This document shows positions 12,363 through 23,550 of a stretch of 64,000 nucleotides of DNA, piece after piece. The position numbers and the translations under genes were made by a program. Source of the stretch: Eretmocerus hayati (Eukaryota; Arthropoda; Insecta; Hymenoptera; Aphelinidae); the NCBI GenBank assembly GCA_029851415.1, contig CM056743.1, positions 32,132,714-32,196,713 on the forward strand. Direction: 5' to 3'. Below the pieces are notes generated by a model that saw nothing but the letters and a program-made list of their open reading frames with translations, was not told the DNA's origin and made no database searches. Each line of letters begins with the position of its first letter. Positions within the stretch are counted from its first letter, which is position 1.

Positions 12363-12565
12363 AATCGACAAAAGGGCCTAAGTGCACTTAGGCCGTTTTA
12401 TCGAATATGTAAAAGGGCCTAAGTGCACTTAGGCCCTTTTTCTGATCTATGGGGTTTTCGAAGTTTATGGAAAAAAAACTTTCATGGGGCGATAGATCAT
12501 GGTTCAAGGGTTCAAAAAAGCGGTAGGCCGGAAAAAGGGCCTAAGTGCACTTAGGCCCTTCTTCC
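12363..12565. repeat. Three copies of a 30-bp perfect or near-perfect palindrome
   Basis: The word aaaagggcctaagtgcac, continuing with ttaggccctttt, is a perfect 30-bp palindrome at 12411-12440. Near-identical copies lie at about 12370-12399 (one base off) and 12534-12563, the last merging into the right TIR. Such words extrude cruciforms easily and combine both orientations of the array word found at 10.3 kb. Confidence 0.8.
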
Positions 12566-12583
12566 ACCCACCCCCTCAATTGG

Positions 12584-14740
12584 ACCATCGATCTTCATGG
12601 GCCTTGCACTGATAACTTAGTGATTTATTTTATCTTGCCTGAATTATGGCATATATGGAGACAAGACTTTGACTTTGCATAGACGTCAACAAAAACACTG
12701 GCTAATACATCTACAGTACAAATTAAATTTACAATTGATTTCATTACTTTAGATATTTGAATGTAAGTTTTGCTAAAGAACGCCAAACAAGCATATTTTT
12801 AACTCTGTCAATCTTTTTGCGAGGATAAGTGAAATCATTAATTGGTTTTCAATCATTGCTAAACTATATCCGGATGAGGTTGTACTATTTATCGACGGGT
12901 GTAATCTTTCAACAGAAACCTTATTTGTTGCTTCAATCAGAAGACTTCAAGTTTCAGAAAGGATCATGGACTGATCCATCGGATTAATTTCATTGGACCT
13001 CACTAATCGGGACAAGAGGAAATTTTTTCAATAAGTTTCGAATCAGTTTTGAAAAAATACACAATGTTTTCAAGTGTACGACTTTGACCAATGACCTTTT
13101 CATACGTAATAATTCTGCTCCACGGATCGAAATTTGGAATTTTTCTAAAGAAACTCTTTCCTGTGAGAAGTATAGTCCAAGATGACTCAAGATAAGGCTT
13201 ACTTTTTACATCAGAAAGGGGAAAAAATTTGTATGCACGACTTGAATATGCGATTTTAATAGTTGTGACAGAACTTTCTACAAATGATGCATCATTCGGT
13301 TTTATCCTGCTTAGTAGTAAAATTATCCTCATCCTCAAAATAATCCAACTCGAAAAATAATAAGTAGTAACAACAAATTGATCGCCACGTGCTCTTAACC
13401 CTTATCTCACTAGCATACTAAATGTGCGTATATAAGCAATGACGATGGCGCGCGTAAATTCTGCAGACGATTCTTTCTCTTTTATCGGTCGAGCCTTGAC
13501 TCATTCACGGGCAAGCTATAATTAGCGAATTCGCCGCGTGCTTCGTCTGTTTTTGTCTCGTAGATATATGTATTACTTATATATAGATATATTATAATGA
13601 ATCCGCAGCTGATTTACTGGCGTTTGTAAATTTTGGAATGGAAAAGATTGGAGGGGAGAGAGATAGGTCACCGCCGACCAAACATATTGGTATGTACGGT
13701 CGAGGCGTTCATCATTCAGGCGGTTGCAGTATCGTGTTATTAGATTTGCATTGCACCTGCGGCGCACCTGACATTATGTACTTGAAATGGCCTAATTTTT
13801 GCACCGGTCCTTCGTTTACCCTTACGCACGGTCACACTTATTTGAGCTTGTATGAATACTTGATTCTTCAGCTGTTTTGAGCGATGCACATGTTGTTTAT
13901 TATGAGATTTTTATCGATTTGAAAGTATTGAAGACGCGATGAAGCGGTATATGAAATTTTTCTTGACTATTTCCTATCAGGAAAGAAATACTATTCTGAT
14001 GATTAAAGTTGATCTTCTTGTATGATTTGTCCAATTAATATTTTTGCTGGCAGGGTTTTAATTGAACTGATTGCAGGCACGATCACCAGAATCTTATAAA
14101 GTAATATTTTTCAAGTTTGGTAGGAAATACGATGAGGTCATTGAGTAATAACCTGGCTTCCAGTACGCTTTGTATGAGTTCTCTGACATCTTGATTCTTG
14201 AACTCTTTTGTGAAAGAAATATCACTCGCCCAAGCACTGCCTATCGACAGGAATTGCATCATGATTTCTATCTTCTAGCCCCACGATCGTAAGTCATGAA
14301 TACTTTACTTGATTTTAGGATTTTTCATGTAGTGGCATGTAAAGTTTTTGTGGAATTTTTTGGGATAATGATTGTGATGATGATCCCATCAGATATCACT
14401 ATTTGACACAGATCCACGATTGAGTAGTTCACAATCGACTCATGTGATGTGACGCTCTTGTCTAGTTTTAGAAGCTAACTACGTACAGCTTTGTTGTCAA
14501 AATTATCAGTTTGCGTGCCGAATACGTTACGGATGTTACACCCCGCATTGATTTTCTTCTTGTAAGAATACGATCTCCAATACGTGTACGATCGTGAAGT
14601 GATATGACATCTCAAGGATTCAAATTTCACAGGATGATAACATTGTGGATTTTTAGTGAAGCAGTAGTTTCGTGGAGTAAGAGATACTTATCTATTAGAG
14701 CATAGATCTTCGCATTAATTATAGTTCCGACCTAACATTT
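12584..14740. other. No confident gene; CpG-containing patch at 13.4-13.9 kb
   Basis: The 12.6-13.4 kb part is AT-rich with an unrecognised 111-codon minus-strand frame (13003-13338). The 13.39-13.88 kb part has more CpG words (gatggcgcgcg, gaattcgccgcgtgc) and TATA-like tracts, and could be a regulatory or conserved non-coding patch. The 80-codon frame at 13638-13880 (plus) has no domain that I recognise. Confidence 0.3.
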
Positions 14741-14744
14741 CTCA

Positions 14745-16750
14745 ATGAGACGAGCTTACTATATTTTACATAAAGTTAGATCATGCTGTCATGATGAGAG
14801 GTGTACATGTAAGATTTGTGTAAAACTTGACACGGAATCCATGATCCATGTGATAGTCGCACAGGATTCGTGTTGCTGTGGTAAAGGGCGTGACACTGAT
14901 GTAAAACGTCAGGTAGAACTTGATATCTTTGTTATAATCGCACAAGATTCATGTCACCGCGATGAGAGATGTAACACTGGTGTGAATTGCCATGTAAAAT
15001 TTATCTTTTAGTGATATCTACGCGAGACCCAGGTCATCATGATGGAAGTAGTAACGCTAGTGTAGAACGTTACGTAAAGTTGATAATTCTTGTAATAGTC
15101 ACATAAATTTTATGGTAATGGTGAAAGGTGGGATAGTGGTATGGAATCTCACTTTGAGTTTATGGTTCTTGTGATAGTCGTGTAAGATTTATGTCTTCAC
15201 AATGAGAGGTATGACACTGGTATGGAACATCACATAGAATTTATGAAAAATTATGTGAAATCTATGTTTCTTGTGATAGTCACACAAAATCCATAATCAT
15301 GGTGAGTGGCGTAACACTGGTCTGGGATTTTTCTCAAACTTTATGTTTCTTGCGATAGCCACGTAAGATTTGTGTCATTATGATGAGAGATGTGACGCTG
15401 GTGTGAGAAGACACGTAAAGCTTATGCTTCTCGTGGTAGTCACGCCTAATTCATTTTCATGGTGAGAGGCGTGACACTTGTGAGGAAACTCACTTGGACA
15501 TTATGTTCTTCAAGATAGTCACCTAAAATTCATGTCATCATGGTAAGAGGTGTGACGCTGATGTGAGACATCACGTCAACCTTATGTTTCTTGTGATAGT
15601 CATGCAAAATCCATGGTCAAGGAGAGAGGCGTGACACTGGTGAGGGCACTCATTCAGACTTCATACTTCTCAAATAGTCATGTGAGATCAATGCCGTCAT
15701 AATGAAAGAAGTGACGCTGATGTGAAACATTACGTAAAGTCTATGTTTCTTGTGATAGTCACACGAAATCCATGGTCATGGTGAGTGGCGTGACACTGGC
15801 ATGGGATCTTACTCAGACTTCATGTTTCTTGCGATAGCCACGTAAGATTTATGTCATTATGATGATAGACGTGATGCTGGTCTGAAAAATTGTGAAGCTC
15901 GTGCTTCTTGTGATAGTTACGCCAAATTCATGTTCATGGTGAGAGACGTGACACTACTGAGGAAGCTTACTTAGACTCCATGTTTTTCAAGATAGTCACG
16001 TGAGATTCATGTCATTATGTTAAGAGATGTGACTCTGATGTAGAACATCACGTAAAGTCTATGTTTCTTGTGATAGTCACAAGAAATCCATGATCATGGT
16101 GAGTGGCGTGATACTTCATTTGTGTGGAGTATTATTCAGATTTCATGCTTCTTGTGATAGTCTCGTGAGATTTATGTCCTTATGATGAGAGATGTGACGC
16201 GTGTGTGAAAATTTACGTGAAGTTTGTGCTTCTTGTGATAGACACGCGAAATTCATGTTCATGGTGAGAGGCGTGACAATAGTGAGGAAACTCACTCAGA
16301 CTTTATGTTCTTCAAGATAGTCATGTAAGATTCATGCCATCATGGTAAGAGGTGTGACGCTGATGTGAAACATCACGTAAAGTCTATGTTTCTTGTGATA
16401 GTCACACAAAATCCATGATCATGGTAAGTGGCGTAACACTGGTGTGGGATCTTACTCAGACTTCATGTTTCTTGTGATAGCCACGTAAGATTTATGTCGT
16501 TATAATGAGAATTGTGACGCAGGTGTGGATATTTACGTGAAGTTTATGCTTCTTGTGATAGTCACGCTAAATCCATGTCCATGATGAGAGGCGTGATAAT
16601 AGTGAGGAAGCTCACTTAGATTCCATGTTCCTCAAGATAGTCACGTAAGATTCATGCCGTCATGATAAGAGGTGTGACGCTGGTTCAAAACGTCCCGCAC
16701 TTTTTATGCTCCTTGTGATAGTCACGTGAGACTCTCATGTCACCACCATC
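14745..16750 (+). repeat. 80-bp satellite in 320-bp four-monomer higher-order repeat
   Basis: About 25 monomers share the core ttcttgtgatagtcacg, then a catg-containing segment, then gatgagaggcgtgacactgg. Cores lie near 15271, 15349, 15429, 15509, 15591 and 15669, so the monomer is 78-82 bp. Monomers come in four recognisable types (cacacaaaatcc; ccacgtaagattt; cacgccaaattc; ttcaagatagtcac). The first type recurs at 15750, 16069 and 16393, a 319-324 bp higher-order period. The left third is more diverged and reads as an 88-codon frame (14745-15011) only because the repeat lacks stops there. Unit edges contain gtcac/gtgac, so the monomer is partly self-complementary. Confidence 0.9.
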
Positions 16751-18670
16751 CATCACGTAGTGATGTTAATGCTTTCATGATGTTACAACTACATGAGATC
16801 AGACTCGTACGTGATTCAGTACGTAACTAACACGTCTCGAAATCACAGTATGATTCAACGTGTTTCTATCACGTGCAACTCTAGCCTGTATTTGTTATCA
16901 CATGTAAGCTACCACACGATCGACCTTTACCAAAATCTTGCTCTCTCTTAACATAATCTTCTTACTTGACGTAACGCCGTGTGGCAATATTTCAACAACC
17001 TTAATCATCCATAATATCGTAACTTATAGACATTGTCTGAACTGGAATTCAGTTAAATATTTGTCACGAGGGTATCGCATAAGACTTGCGATTTACACTA
17101 AGACCTGATTCGGAACTATGGAATGCTTGAATCTTTTCCAGGGATATTTCATGTCTCATTCGTCCATTTTATCTTATCATACGACAACATCATACAAAAT
17201 TATTAAAACAAGACGTTCTGTAGAATTTCAACATGATGGCGTTGAAACAATGTGAGTTTTTTACGTTTAATTCACATGCGGGCAGGTGACTCAGCTTTTA
17301 TTTTTCTGATAACGAGATCACCGATTACCTATGACTAGATTCATATCATCAATCTCCAAGCTACTGAAACAGTTGTTGGCAATTTTGATTGGAGTTCACG
17401 CGAGAGTTTACGATACATGAGATATCACATTTGTCACCCAGGAATTGAGATGGGCTCAAATCATTTCTAACCGAGTTAGTGCTCTTGTCACACCACAGCA
17501 ACCACTTCATTACCAAATTTTTCCTCCAAGTCACGAAGATATATCAACCATATCCATCGAAATATCCATCAACATCTAAGAAGCGAGAATTCTCACATTG
17601 CGGAATACCTAATACCAGGCCAATTCTCGTATTCCGTTCATGGTTTTCGTTGCAAGTTCTTTCACTGCCGCCACCGCACCATATACATACCTTACAAAAC
17701 TTGCCAATGCCACCACATCCCCCTTTCCTTATGCACTCTCCCTTTCACTCTCAGTCTTTCGCTCTTTTGCAGTAACAAATCCACCTCAATAAAAGTGAGG
17801 AGGAGGGGGGTGGGGGTAGGGGAAAGAAAGGAAACCAGGCGTATGTATACAGGACAAAGAGGCACTTGGCTCTCAAAGTGTACTTGCAAAATTTACCTAT
17901 ATATATATATTATAAAACATACCTTCATGCCTATTTTGCGAATGCGATCCAGGGAGAAAGAAAGAGAGGAAACCAAGTGGCATACCTTCTACAAACTTGT
18001 AAGTATGTATAGAAACAATGTTGAAAAAATATGTGCGTGTGAGTATTTACTTCACTGGTAAATCCGGTTCACCTGAGCCAAGGCGAAATTTTGTGTAGGA
18101 GTCGAAGCTGTTGAGGAAAGCGTAATTTTATTTTTTTTTTTTCTTCTTCTTTAGACATCAGGATAAGTATGTATAAGCTCAAAGAAAATGAGGGAGTGAG
18201 AAAGAATGGATGAAAGAAAGGTCGTAAGGAAAAGAGGCATGATGCGAGAGTTCGTCCTCGCAATTTTGCGGCTTGGAGAGTAAGTATATTTGCTCGTTTC
18301 GTCGTTTGCAGTCGAAGGTCATCGGTGGCGGTGGTCGGTGTATAAAGACGATTCGAAGAGAGTTGAATTGAGTATAAAGTCGAGGTAACAACCAAGCAGT
18401 CAAGAGATTTGTATTTACGGCAAGCATTTCTTCGGGGACTTTTAATTTCTTCAAGGTGGCTACTGGTTTTTTACGGAAGGAGAAGTATGAACTCCTCGTG
18501 GATTATACTGTAAGCGAGTATGTTGAGGCTTTGGATTCGAATATTATTGGTGGAATGGGAAAATCGGCTATTGTTTCCACTAAATCCCGCAAAAAGACTA
18601 TCTAGGGTTGATGAAATTTATCGAAAAATTTCTTCAGAATAAAATTCCATGCTGGTTGAAATAGTAGATT
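16750..18670. other. No confident gene; pyrimidine/purine-rich patch 17.6-18.45 kb
   Basis: After the satellite there is AT-rich sequence, then a stretch with strong purine or pyrimidine strand bias, a ctatatatatatatt tract near 17898 and donor-like gtaagtat near 17999. An acceptor-like pyrimidine tract ending tttgcag (18311) is followed by an open 72-base segment and a gtaaca donor (18384). None of these adds up to a gene. The 98-108 codon frames here are compositionally biased and unrecognised. Confidence 0.3.
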
Positions 18671-18674
18671 TTGT

Positions 18675-18850
18675 CTCGAATTCGTGAGGTTATAGCTCAC
18701 TTCTGAGCGATTGGTTTTCAGCCCAAGCTGCAGGCGAGGGTCGAAATAATCGCTCGGAAGTGGGGAACTTCATGAACGAGGCGCGAATAATATTTTATGA
18801 AATTTCGTAAAATCCCGAACACCGGAAATTGCATAGATATATTTTTGAAA
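18675..18850. mobile_element. Palindromic GAGGTT...AACCTC repeat, copy 1
   Basis: The left half contains gtgaggttatagctcactt then ctgagcgat; the right half contains aatcgctcggaagtgggg then aacttcatg, so the halves pair. The centre reads cagcccaagctgcaggcga. It is followed by a second small hairpin-like segment (cgaggcgcg..., cccgaacaccggaaattg). A better preserved copy lies at 52895-53160. This is a small fold-back, MITE-like family, class unknown. Confidence 0.65.
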
Positions 18851-19168
18851 CTCTTCGTTGACCAAAATATTTTTGCCAAGTTTCAATCATGGTATTGTTT
18901 TAAAAGCGCAATTCATTGAACCAAGAACTGAAGCAGATTCCTGAAATCCTGTCAATGTTGAAGTTGAGAGTTCGGTCTTTTGAAAACTCAGTGTGCAGTG
19001 AGGATCTACAATTTTTCAATCAAGATAATCCAGTGGCAACAATGCACTGGTTTTAACTAGAAATTCGGATTTAAAGCTAATCTCAGAGCATATGAGAACT
19101 ATACAAAAAATTCTTGTATTACTTGAAGAGATACTCCGAGTTCAATCTGACCTAATATGTAAGTTTTC

Positions 19169-19393
19169 GTGATGGCATCTCAGTTTTTAGGGCCAATCCT
19201 TGCTTGGTATCATGTAAAATTAGTCCTTAGATCAAATCGTAGACTTGCTAAGGTTCAATTAGAGAAACACCTGCGCAAGATTCGAGAAAGTTTGTCATTT
19301 TATATTGAGTTTGCTCAGAATGATTCTACTCTCGAAGAATTATTTTTCAATTTTGGGAGCGAGCGCGAGCATCTGGAGGCTACAAGGAAATGA
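19169..19393 (+). CDS. Unrecognised 74-codon frame beside the fold-back element
   Basis: The frame starts MMASQFLGPILAWYHVK, is rich in charged residues in its second half (KVQLEKHLRKIRES, then ELFFNFGSEREHLEATRK) and looks more protein-like than most short frames in the window. It is followed 15 bases later by a second frame (19409-19669) with a hydrophobic stretch (residues about 34-50, FLLYTFILLLLWLQLFAGV) that runs into the fold-back arm at about residue 60. Together they could be a decayed, interrupted coding remnant. I recognise no family, and no splice or promoter signals support expression. Confidence 0.12.
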   Translation: MMASQFLGPILAWYHVKLVLRSNRRLAKVQLEKHLRKIRESLSFYIEFAQNDSTLEELFFNFGSEREHLEATRK

Positions 19394-19586
19394 GTTCTCT
19401 ATGCAAATATGAACTTTTCATCTATTAAGGGAGGGCAGCTCAAGAAACATCCTCATAAGTTGATGACGTTTCAGGACGAGAGTATTAAGTTAAGAGATGA
19501 AAAATTCCTACTCTACACCTTCATTTTGCTCCTACTTTGGCTACAATTATTTGCAGGAGTCACCAATAACATATACTATTCCTTAC

Positions 19587-21163
19587 TAGCAGGGGAGCTG
19601 GCGATTATTTTTGTGCTAGATTTATTAAAACCTAGAAAAAATATATATTATGCATGGCAGCTCAACTAACCCTTTGGCAGGCGTCAGCGATCTGGGAGGT
19701 GGTGGGTTGATTTTTTATTGAATTGTTTATAAATTTTAGCAACAATTGCTTGTGCTATACGTATTAATTGATGAAACTTTCAGGGATGGTAGTTTATGGC
19801 CGAAAATTGCGGAAAACAATTGTCAGCGATTTGTAACATGGTGGGAAATTGTTCAGCGTGACGGTTAAACATATTTTCTGACGAAGTTTTGCAAACGTAA
19901 TGCACGTTATCAACTAAAATGTGTCAAACTGACGCAGAACAATTGTTCTCAAATTGCTCTATCTAAAAATGATGATCAGTGGATTTGCACATTAGCGTGA
20001 CGTCTGCTGACGGCCATACACCCTTCTATCACTCAGACAGGTGTTGCAACGGAACCAGGTGCGGGAAAAATCTGAAAAAATTCTGTGATGCAGATTTCTG
20101 CTATACCATTAAGTATATTCGCCACCAATCGAGTCCCCGTTAGTTCTGTTCGTGCCCGAGAAGAATGTATATCTATTTTCTACGCTAGCCCCCGCAAATT
20201 TTTCACGTTTTCATCTAAAAATATGGCTCGTACAAATTTTTTTTCCTGGACCTTTTTTATTCCTCTCAATTAGAAATACAAATCACCATCACACAATTTT
20301 CCCTCTAGAACCAGCTTTTCACGAGGTACAATCAGCTGTTCCATCTATGTAAATAGAGTAATTAGTGTATTTCTGAGTATACATCCGGGATGGAGTACAG
20401 TTTCCATACTTAAAACGATTGTACCTCGTGAAAAGCTGGTTTTAGAGGGAAAATTGTGTGATGATGATTTGTATTTCTAATTGAGAGGAATAAAAAAGGT
20501 CCAGAAAAAAAAATTTGTTCGAGCCATATTTTTGGATGAAAACGTGAAAAATTTGCAGGGGCTATCGTAGAAAATAGATATAAATTTTTCTCGGGCACGA
20601 ACAGACCTAACGGGGACTCGATTGGTGGCGAATATACTTAATGGTATAGCAGAAATCTGCATCACAGAATTTTTTCAGATTTTTCCCGCACCTGGTTCCG
20701 TTGCAACACCTGTCTGAGTGATAGAAGGGTGTATGGCCGTCAGCAGACGTCACGCTAATGTGCAAATCCACTGATCATCATTTTTAGATAGAGCAATTTG
20801 AGAACAATTGTTCTGCGTCAGTTTGACACATTTTAGTTGATAACGTGCATTACGTTTGCAAAACTTCGTCAGAAAATATGTTTAACCGTCACGCTGAACA
20901 ATTTCCCACCATGTTACAAATCGCTGACAATTGTTTTCCGCAATTTTCGGCCATAAACTACCATCCCTGAAAGTTTCATCAATTAATACGTATAGCACAA
21001 GCAATTGTTGCTAAAATTTATAAACAATTCAATAAAAAATCAACCCACCACCTCCCAGATCGCTGACGCCTGCCAAAGGGTTAGTTGAGCTGCCATGCAT
21101 AATATATATTTTTTCTAGGTTTTAATAAATCTAGCACAAAAATAATCGCCAGCTCCCCTGCTA
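19587..21163. mobile_element. 1.58 kb fold-back element with two 747-bp arms
   Basis: The left arm 19587-20333 (tagcaggggagctggcgat inward) and the right arm 20417-21163 (ending atcgccagctcccctgcta) are reverse complements of identical length, with an 83-bp spacer. A direct comparison of roughly 200 bases (20090-20290 against 20460-20660) shows about nine substitutions and no indel, while other parts look nearly identical. TA occurs just outside GCAGGGG at both ends, consistent with a TA target duplication as in Tc1/mariner-type elements, although a TIR read from the flanking bases is also possible. Mirrored 62-codon frames (20085-20273 plus, 20477-20665 minus) are products of the symmetry, not genes. 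If transcribed, it would give a very long hairpin RNA. Confidence 0.9.
20334..20416. other. Loop (spacer) of the fold-back
   Basis: This is the 83-base non-arm segment. It has residual short complementarity (ccatctatgta against tacatccgggatgg), which suggests that the original inversion point lay within it and has since decayed. Confidence 0.6.
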
Positions 21164-22294
21164 TACGCATGATTCCATCGCGATAAATTCGCATGAAAAA
21201 ATTTCTTCCAAACCCTCGTCTCGTGATTTCAATCTTTTCACACCTAATACTCTATTCTGGGAATAGACTTACTCACCGCGTGCATAATTCATCCCCTTTT
21301 GATACCGTACGCATATTTTTTTTGCAGACACAATGCTATCTTCAGTCCTTCAAAAAAAAACCTAATCTTTAATCGCATTCGATTTTACTCATCTAAAATT
21401 TTCTCGGAAGTGTTCGTATTAATTATATCAAATCGCTCCCGTTGCATCATTTCAAAACATCTTTAGATAATACTAAGTATTACCATTGTGCATCATAGTA
21501 TTTTGAGTATCAAAAGTGACGATAGAAATATTATTTCCGGCTTTTTAGGACACGTACATTGTCATCTATGTGACAATATTTCAGGATGGATCTAAGCTTC
21601 GCATATGAAAGAATCATTCAAATGTATATATGTATGAGTTACGTTAAATTTGGGCCTCATGAAAAAAGGAGTGGGTTACTAGCTCAAAGAAGGAATTATG
21701 GATCAAGGACGAGAGCACAAGACTGTTCATTTGAATATGAGTATATATAGATAGCCTGGATCCGTCGTCGCCCACAACGCCAAAAAGGGCGATCCCATTT
21801 CTTTCATAAGCCCCCGCTTGATCGTCTTTTTTTCTTCACGGAGCAAATGGATATTCATCTTCTTACCACTTTCACTCTCGATGCGGCCTTATAACTCTAC
21901 CCACACATGAAGTTTTTTTATACATACAAGTACCGCACCCGTTTGTAGATGTTTTTGATGGTCGACGGGATGATATTTCGCTGCTCATTGATTTTTTTTG
22001 GATGAGTCTTGAAGCCTTTGGAGATATTCTGTGTGGCAATATCGTTTGATGCAAATTATGCTACTGTTTTGATGAGGGAATTCTTAGATTTGTTGATGAA
22101 TTTGAAGAAATCTCTAAAAATTTCTAACAAATTTGGATGAGTTTGAACTGAGCTAAACGTCATGGATGAATAAATTTTTTTTAGTCAGATTGATGAGATA
22201 ATAATACAAAAAAGTTTGATATGCCAATAAAAATGAACAAAAAAATTGAACTAAAGGCCAAGTTAGGTATCATCATTCGTTTTTTTCGGATATA
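21164..22294. other. No gene seen
   Basis: AT-rich non-coding sequence with short frames only. No array or paired repeat was noticed. Confidence 0.4.
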
Positions 22295-23234
22295 GGTGAT
22301 TCCGCCGAAAGTGTGATTTTTTGGGGCCAAAATCGTCGCAGGGAGTGATTTGGGTCAAAAAATTATTTCAGCCCCAGACGAGTTCCGGTGTCTCATAGCA
22401 GTTGATTTACATTTGTTTGGGTACAAAAAGAAAGTATCCAGAGCTACGTGTCTCAAAAGTGGAGTCAGACGAAGATATGTGCAGTTTAAGGGGTCGTAGA
22501 GGGGGACGGAATTGACATTTCGCCTTAGAAATATTCCCACGGCTTGCCAACTGATCGTAGACTCTTTTCCGCATAGATTTGATCCAATGCAACCAAATAC
22601 TTCAAGAACATGTGTTCCACAAAGCCATATAGTGCGTTGGGGAGGAGCACAACATGGGGACGGAATTGACCGAAAATTTTGTACGCCATTTGGAAAACAC
22701 GTTTATATGGTGCACTCCGCCGCAGATTCGAGTTTTCGGCTAATATCGCACATGAGTTGTATTTGGGTACTTCAATGAAAACCTCATTGGTTAAACGGGT
22801 TTAATGGACGATTGAGGACTTTGCCGACCTAATTAGTGCTGCGCGAGCAGTTTCGGTGCAAACACGTCTTCAAAATGTCGGATGTCCATGCGCGAACTAA
22901 GCAAGTAGTTTTGACTCGCAAAAGGGTGGAATATGTTGTTTGAAGTATTACAAATTGAAGTGCATAGCTATACATAGGGATTTTTGACTCTGCATATGCG
23001 TTGCAGTGAATGCAAGAGTCGAAGGTGGGTTTTCTACAGGGGACAGAATTTACATTTTTGACCCTTTATGAAGCTCTACAAAATGCAGGGACGTTAGAAT
23101 CGCCTCCAAAACTATTAACATACTTACGCCCCAATAGAATACACCCCAGAAAATTGCTACAGTACACATTCCAACTCCTATAGAAACTTGGGGGAACTCG
23201 GAACACGGAAAATCACACTTTCAAGGGAATCACT
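22295..23234. mobile_element. 940-bp TIR element flanked by GATATA
   Basis: The left end reads ggtgattccgccgaaagtgtg; the right end reads cacactttcaagggaatcact. They pair over about 25 bases with a few mismatches. GATATA precedes the left end (22289-22294) and follows the right end (23235-23240), consistent with a 6-bp target duplication. Inside, ggggacggaattgac occurs at about 22502 and 22656 with a variant (ggggacagaatttac) near 23039. No frame longer than 88 codons exists, so it is non-autonomous. The superfamily is not assigned. Confidence 0.65.
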
Positions 23235-23550
23235 GATATATTATATGTGAGGGGTCTTGTGAGGAACAGCAGGGGTTAGCATCGTATCCATGAATTAATT
23301 TTAGCTATGTTTTACAATGATTGCTTGTACAATGGAATTGATTCAAAACCTCGGTGAACATAATGAATGTCGCCTCTGATGAAATGAGCTGGGACTAGTG
23401 ACCACAAACAAATTTTTTCACTGGAATTCTTAGGGATTATTGAGGTTTGTGATTACGAGAATAGGGTTCACTAGAATTTTGTTCACTTTGAATTGTACTC
23501 GTTTCGAAGCTTTGGGTTTTTAAGTAATTCTCTGTATTTGCCACCAAATA

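Larger units (their letters stand above)
9777..12583. mobile_element. 2.8 kb TIR element with internal arrays, non-autonomous
   Basis: The left end reads aattgagggggtgggtgg then aaaaagggcctaa. The right end is its reverse complement (ttaggcccttcttccaccc, then accccctcaatt) with one mismatch over about 31 bases. AATT lies outside both GAGGGGG termini and may be the target duplication or part of the TIR. Inside are a 29-bp TTAGGCCC array, three long palindromic words near the right end, and a separate 338-bp MITE. Frames inside (such as 11599-11820, minus) are short and not recognised as transposase, so the element is probably non-autonomous. The superfamily is not identified. Confidence 0.7.

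Noticed and set aside
14745..15011. 88-codon frame with repeated Cys-rich phrases (CHDERCT, CHRDERCN)
   Set aside because: It lies wholly in the diverged part of the 80-bp satellite; the repeated peptide phrases are translations of the monomer and not a zinc-binding protein.
14745..16750. CRISPR-like array
   Set aside because: The units are continuous 80-bp monomers without unique spacers, and the sequence is eukaryotic.
18311..18384. Possible 72-base internal exon between tttgcag and gtaaca
   Set aside because: One frame is open, but there is no neighbouring exon, no recognisable peptide and such pairs of sites are common by chance.
20085..20665. Two mirrored 62-codon frames with similar products on opposite strands
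   Set aside because: They are the same sequence read from the two arms of the fold-back. Their similarity follows from the inverted repeat, and the products have no domain.
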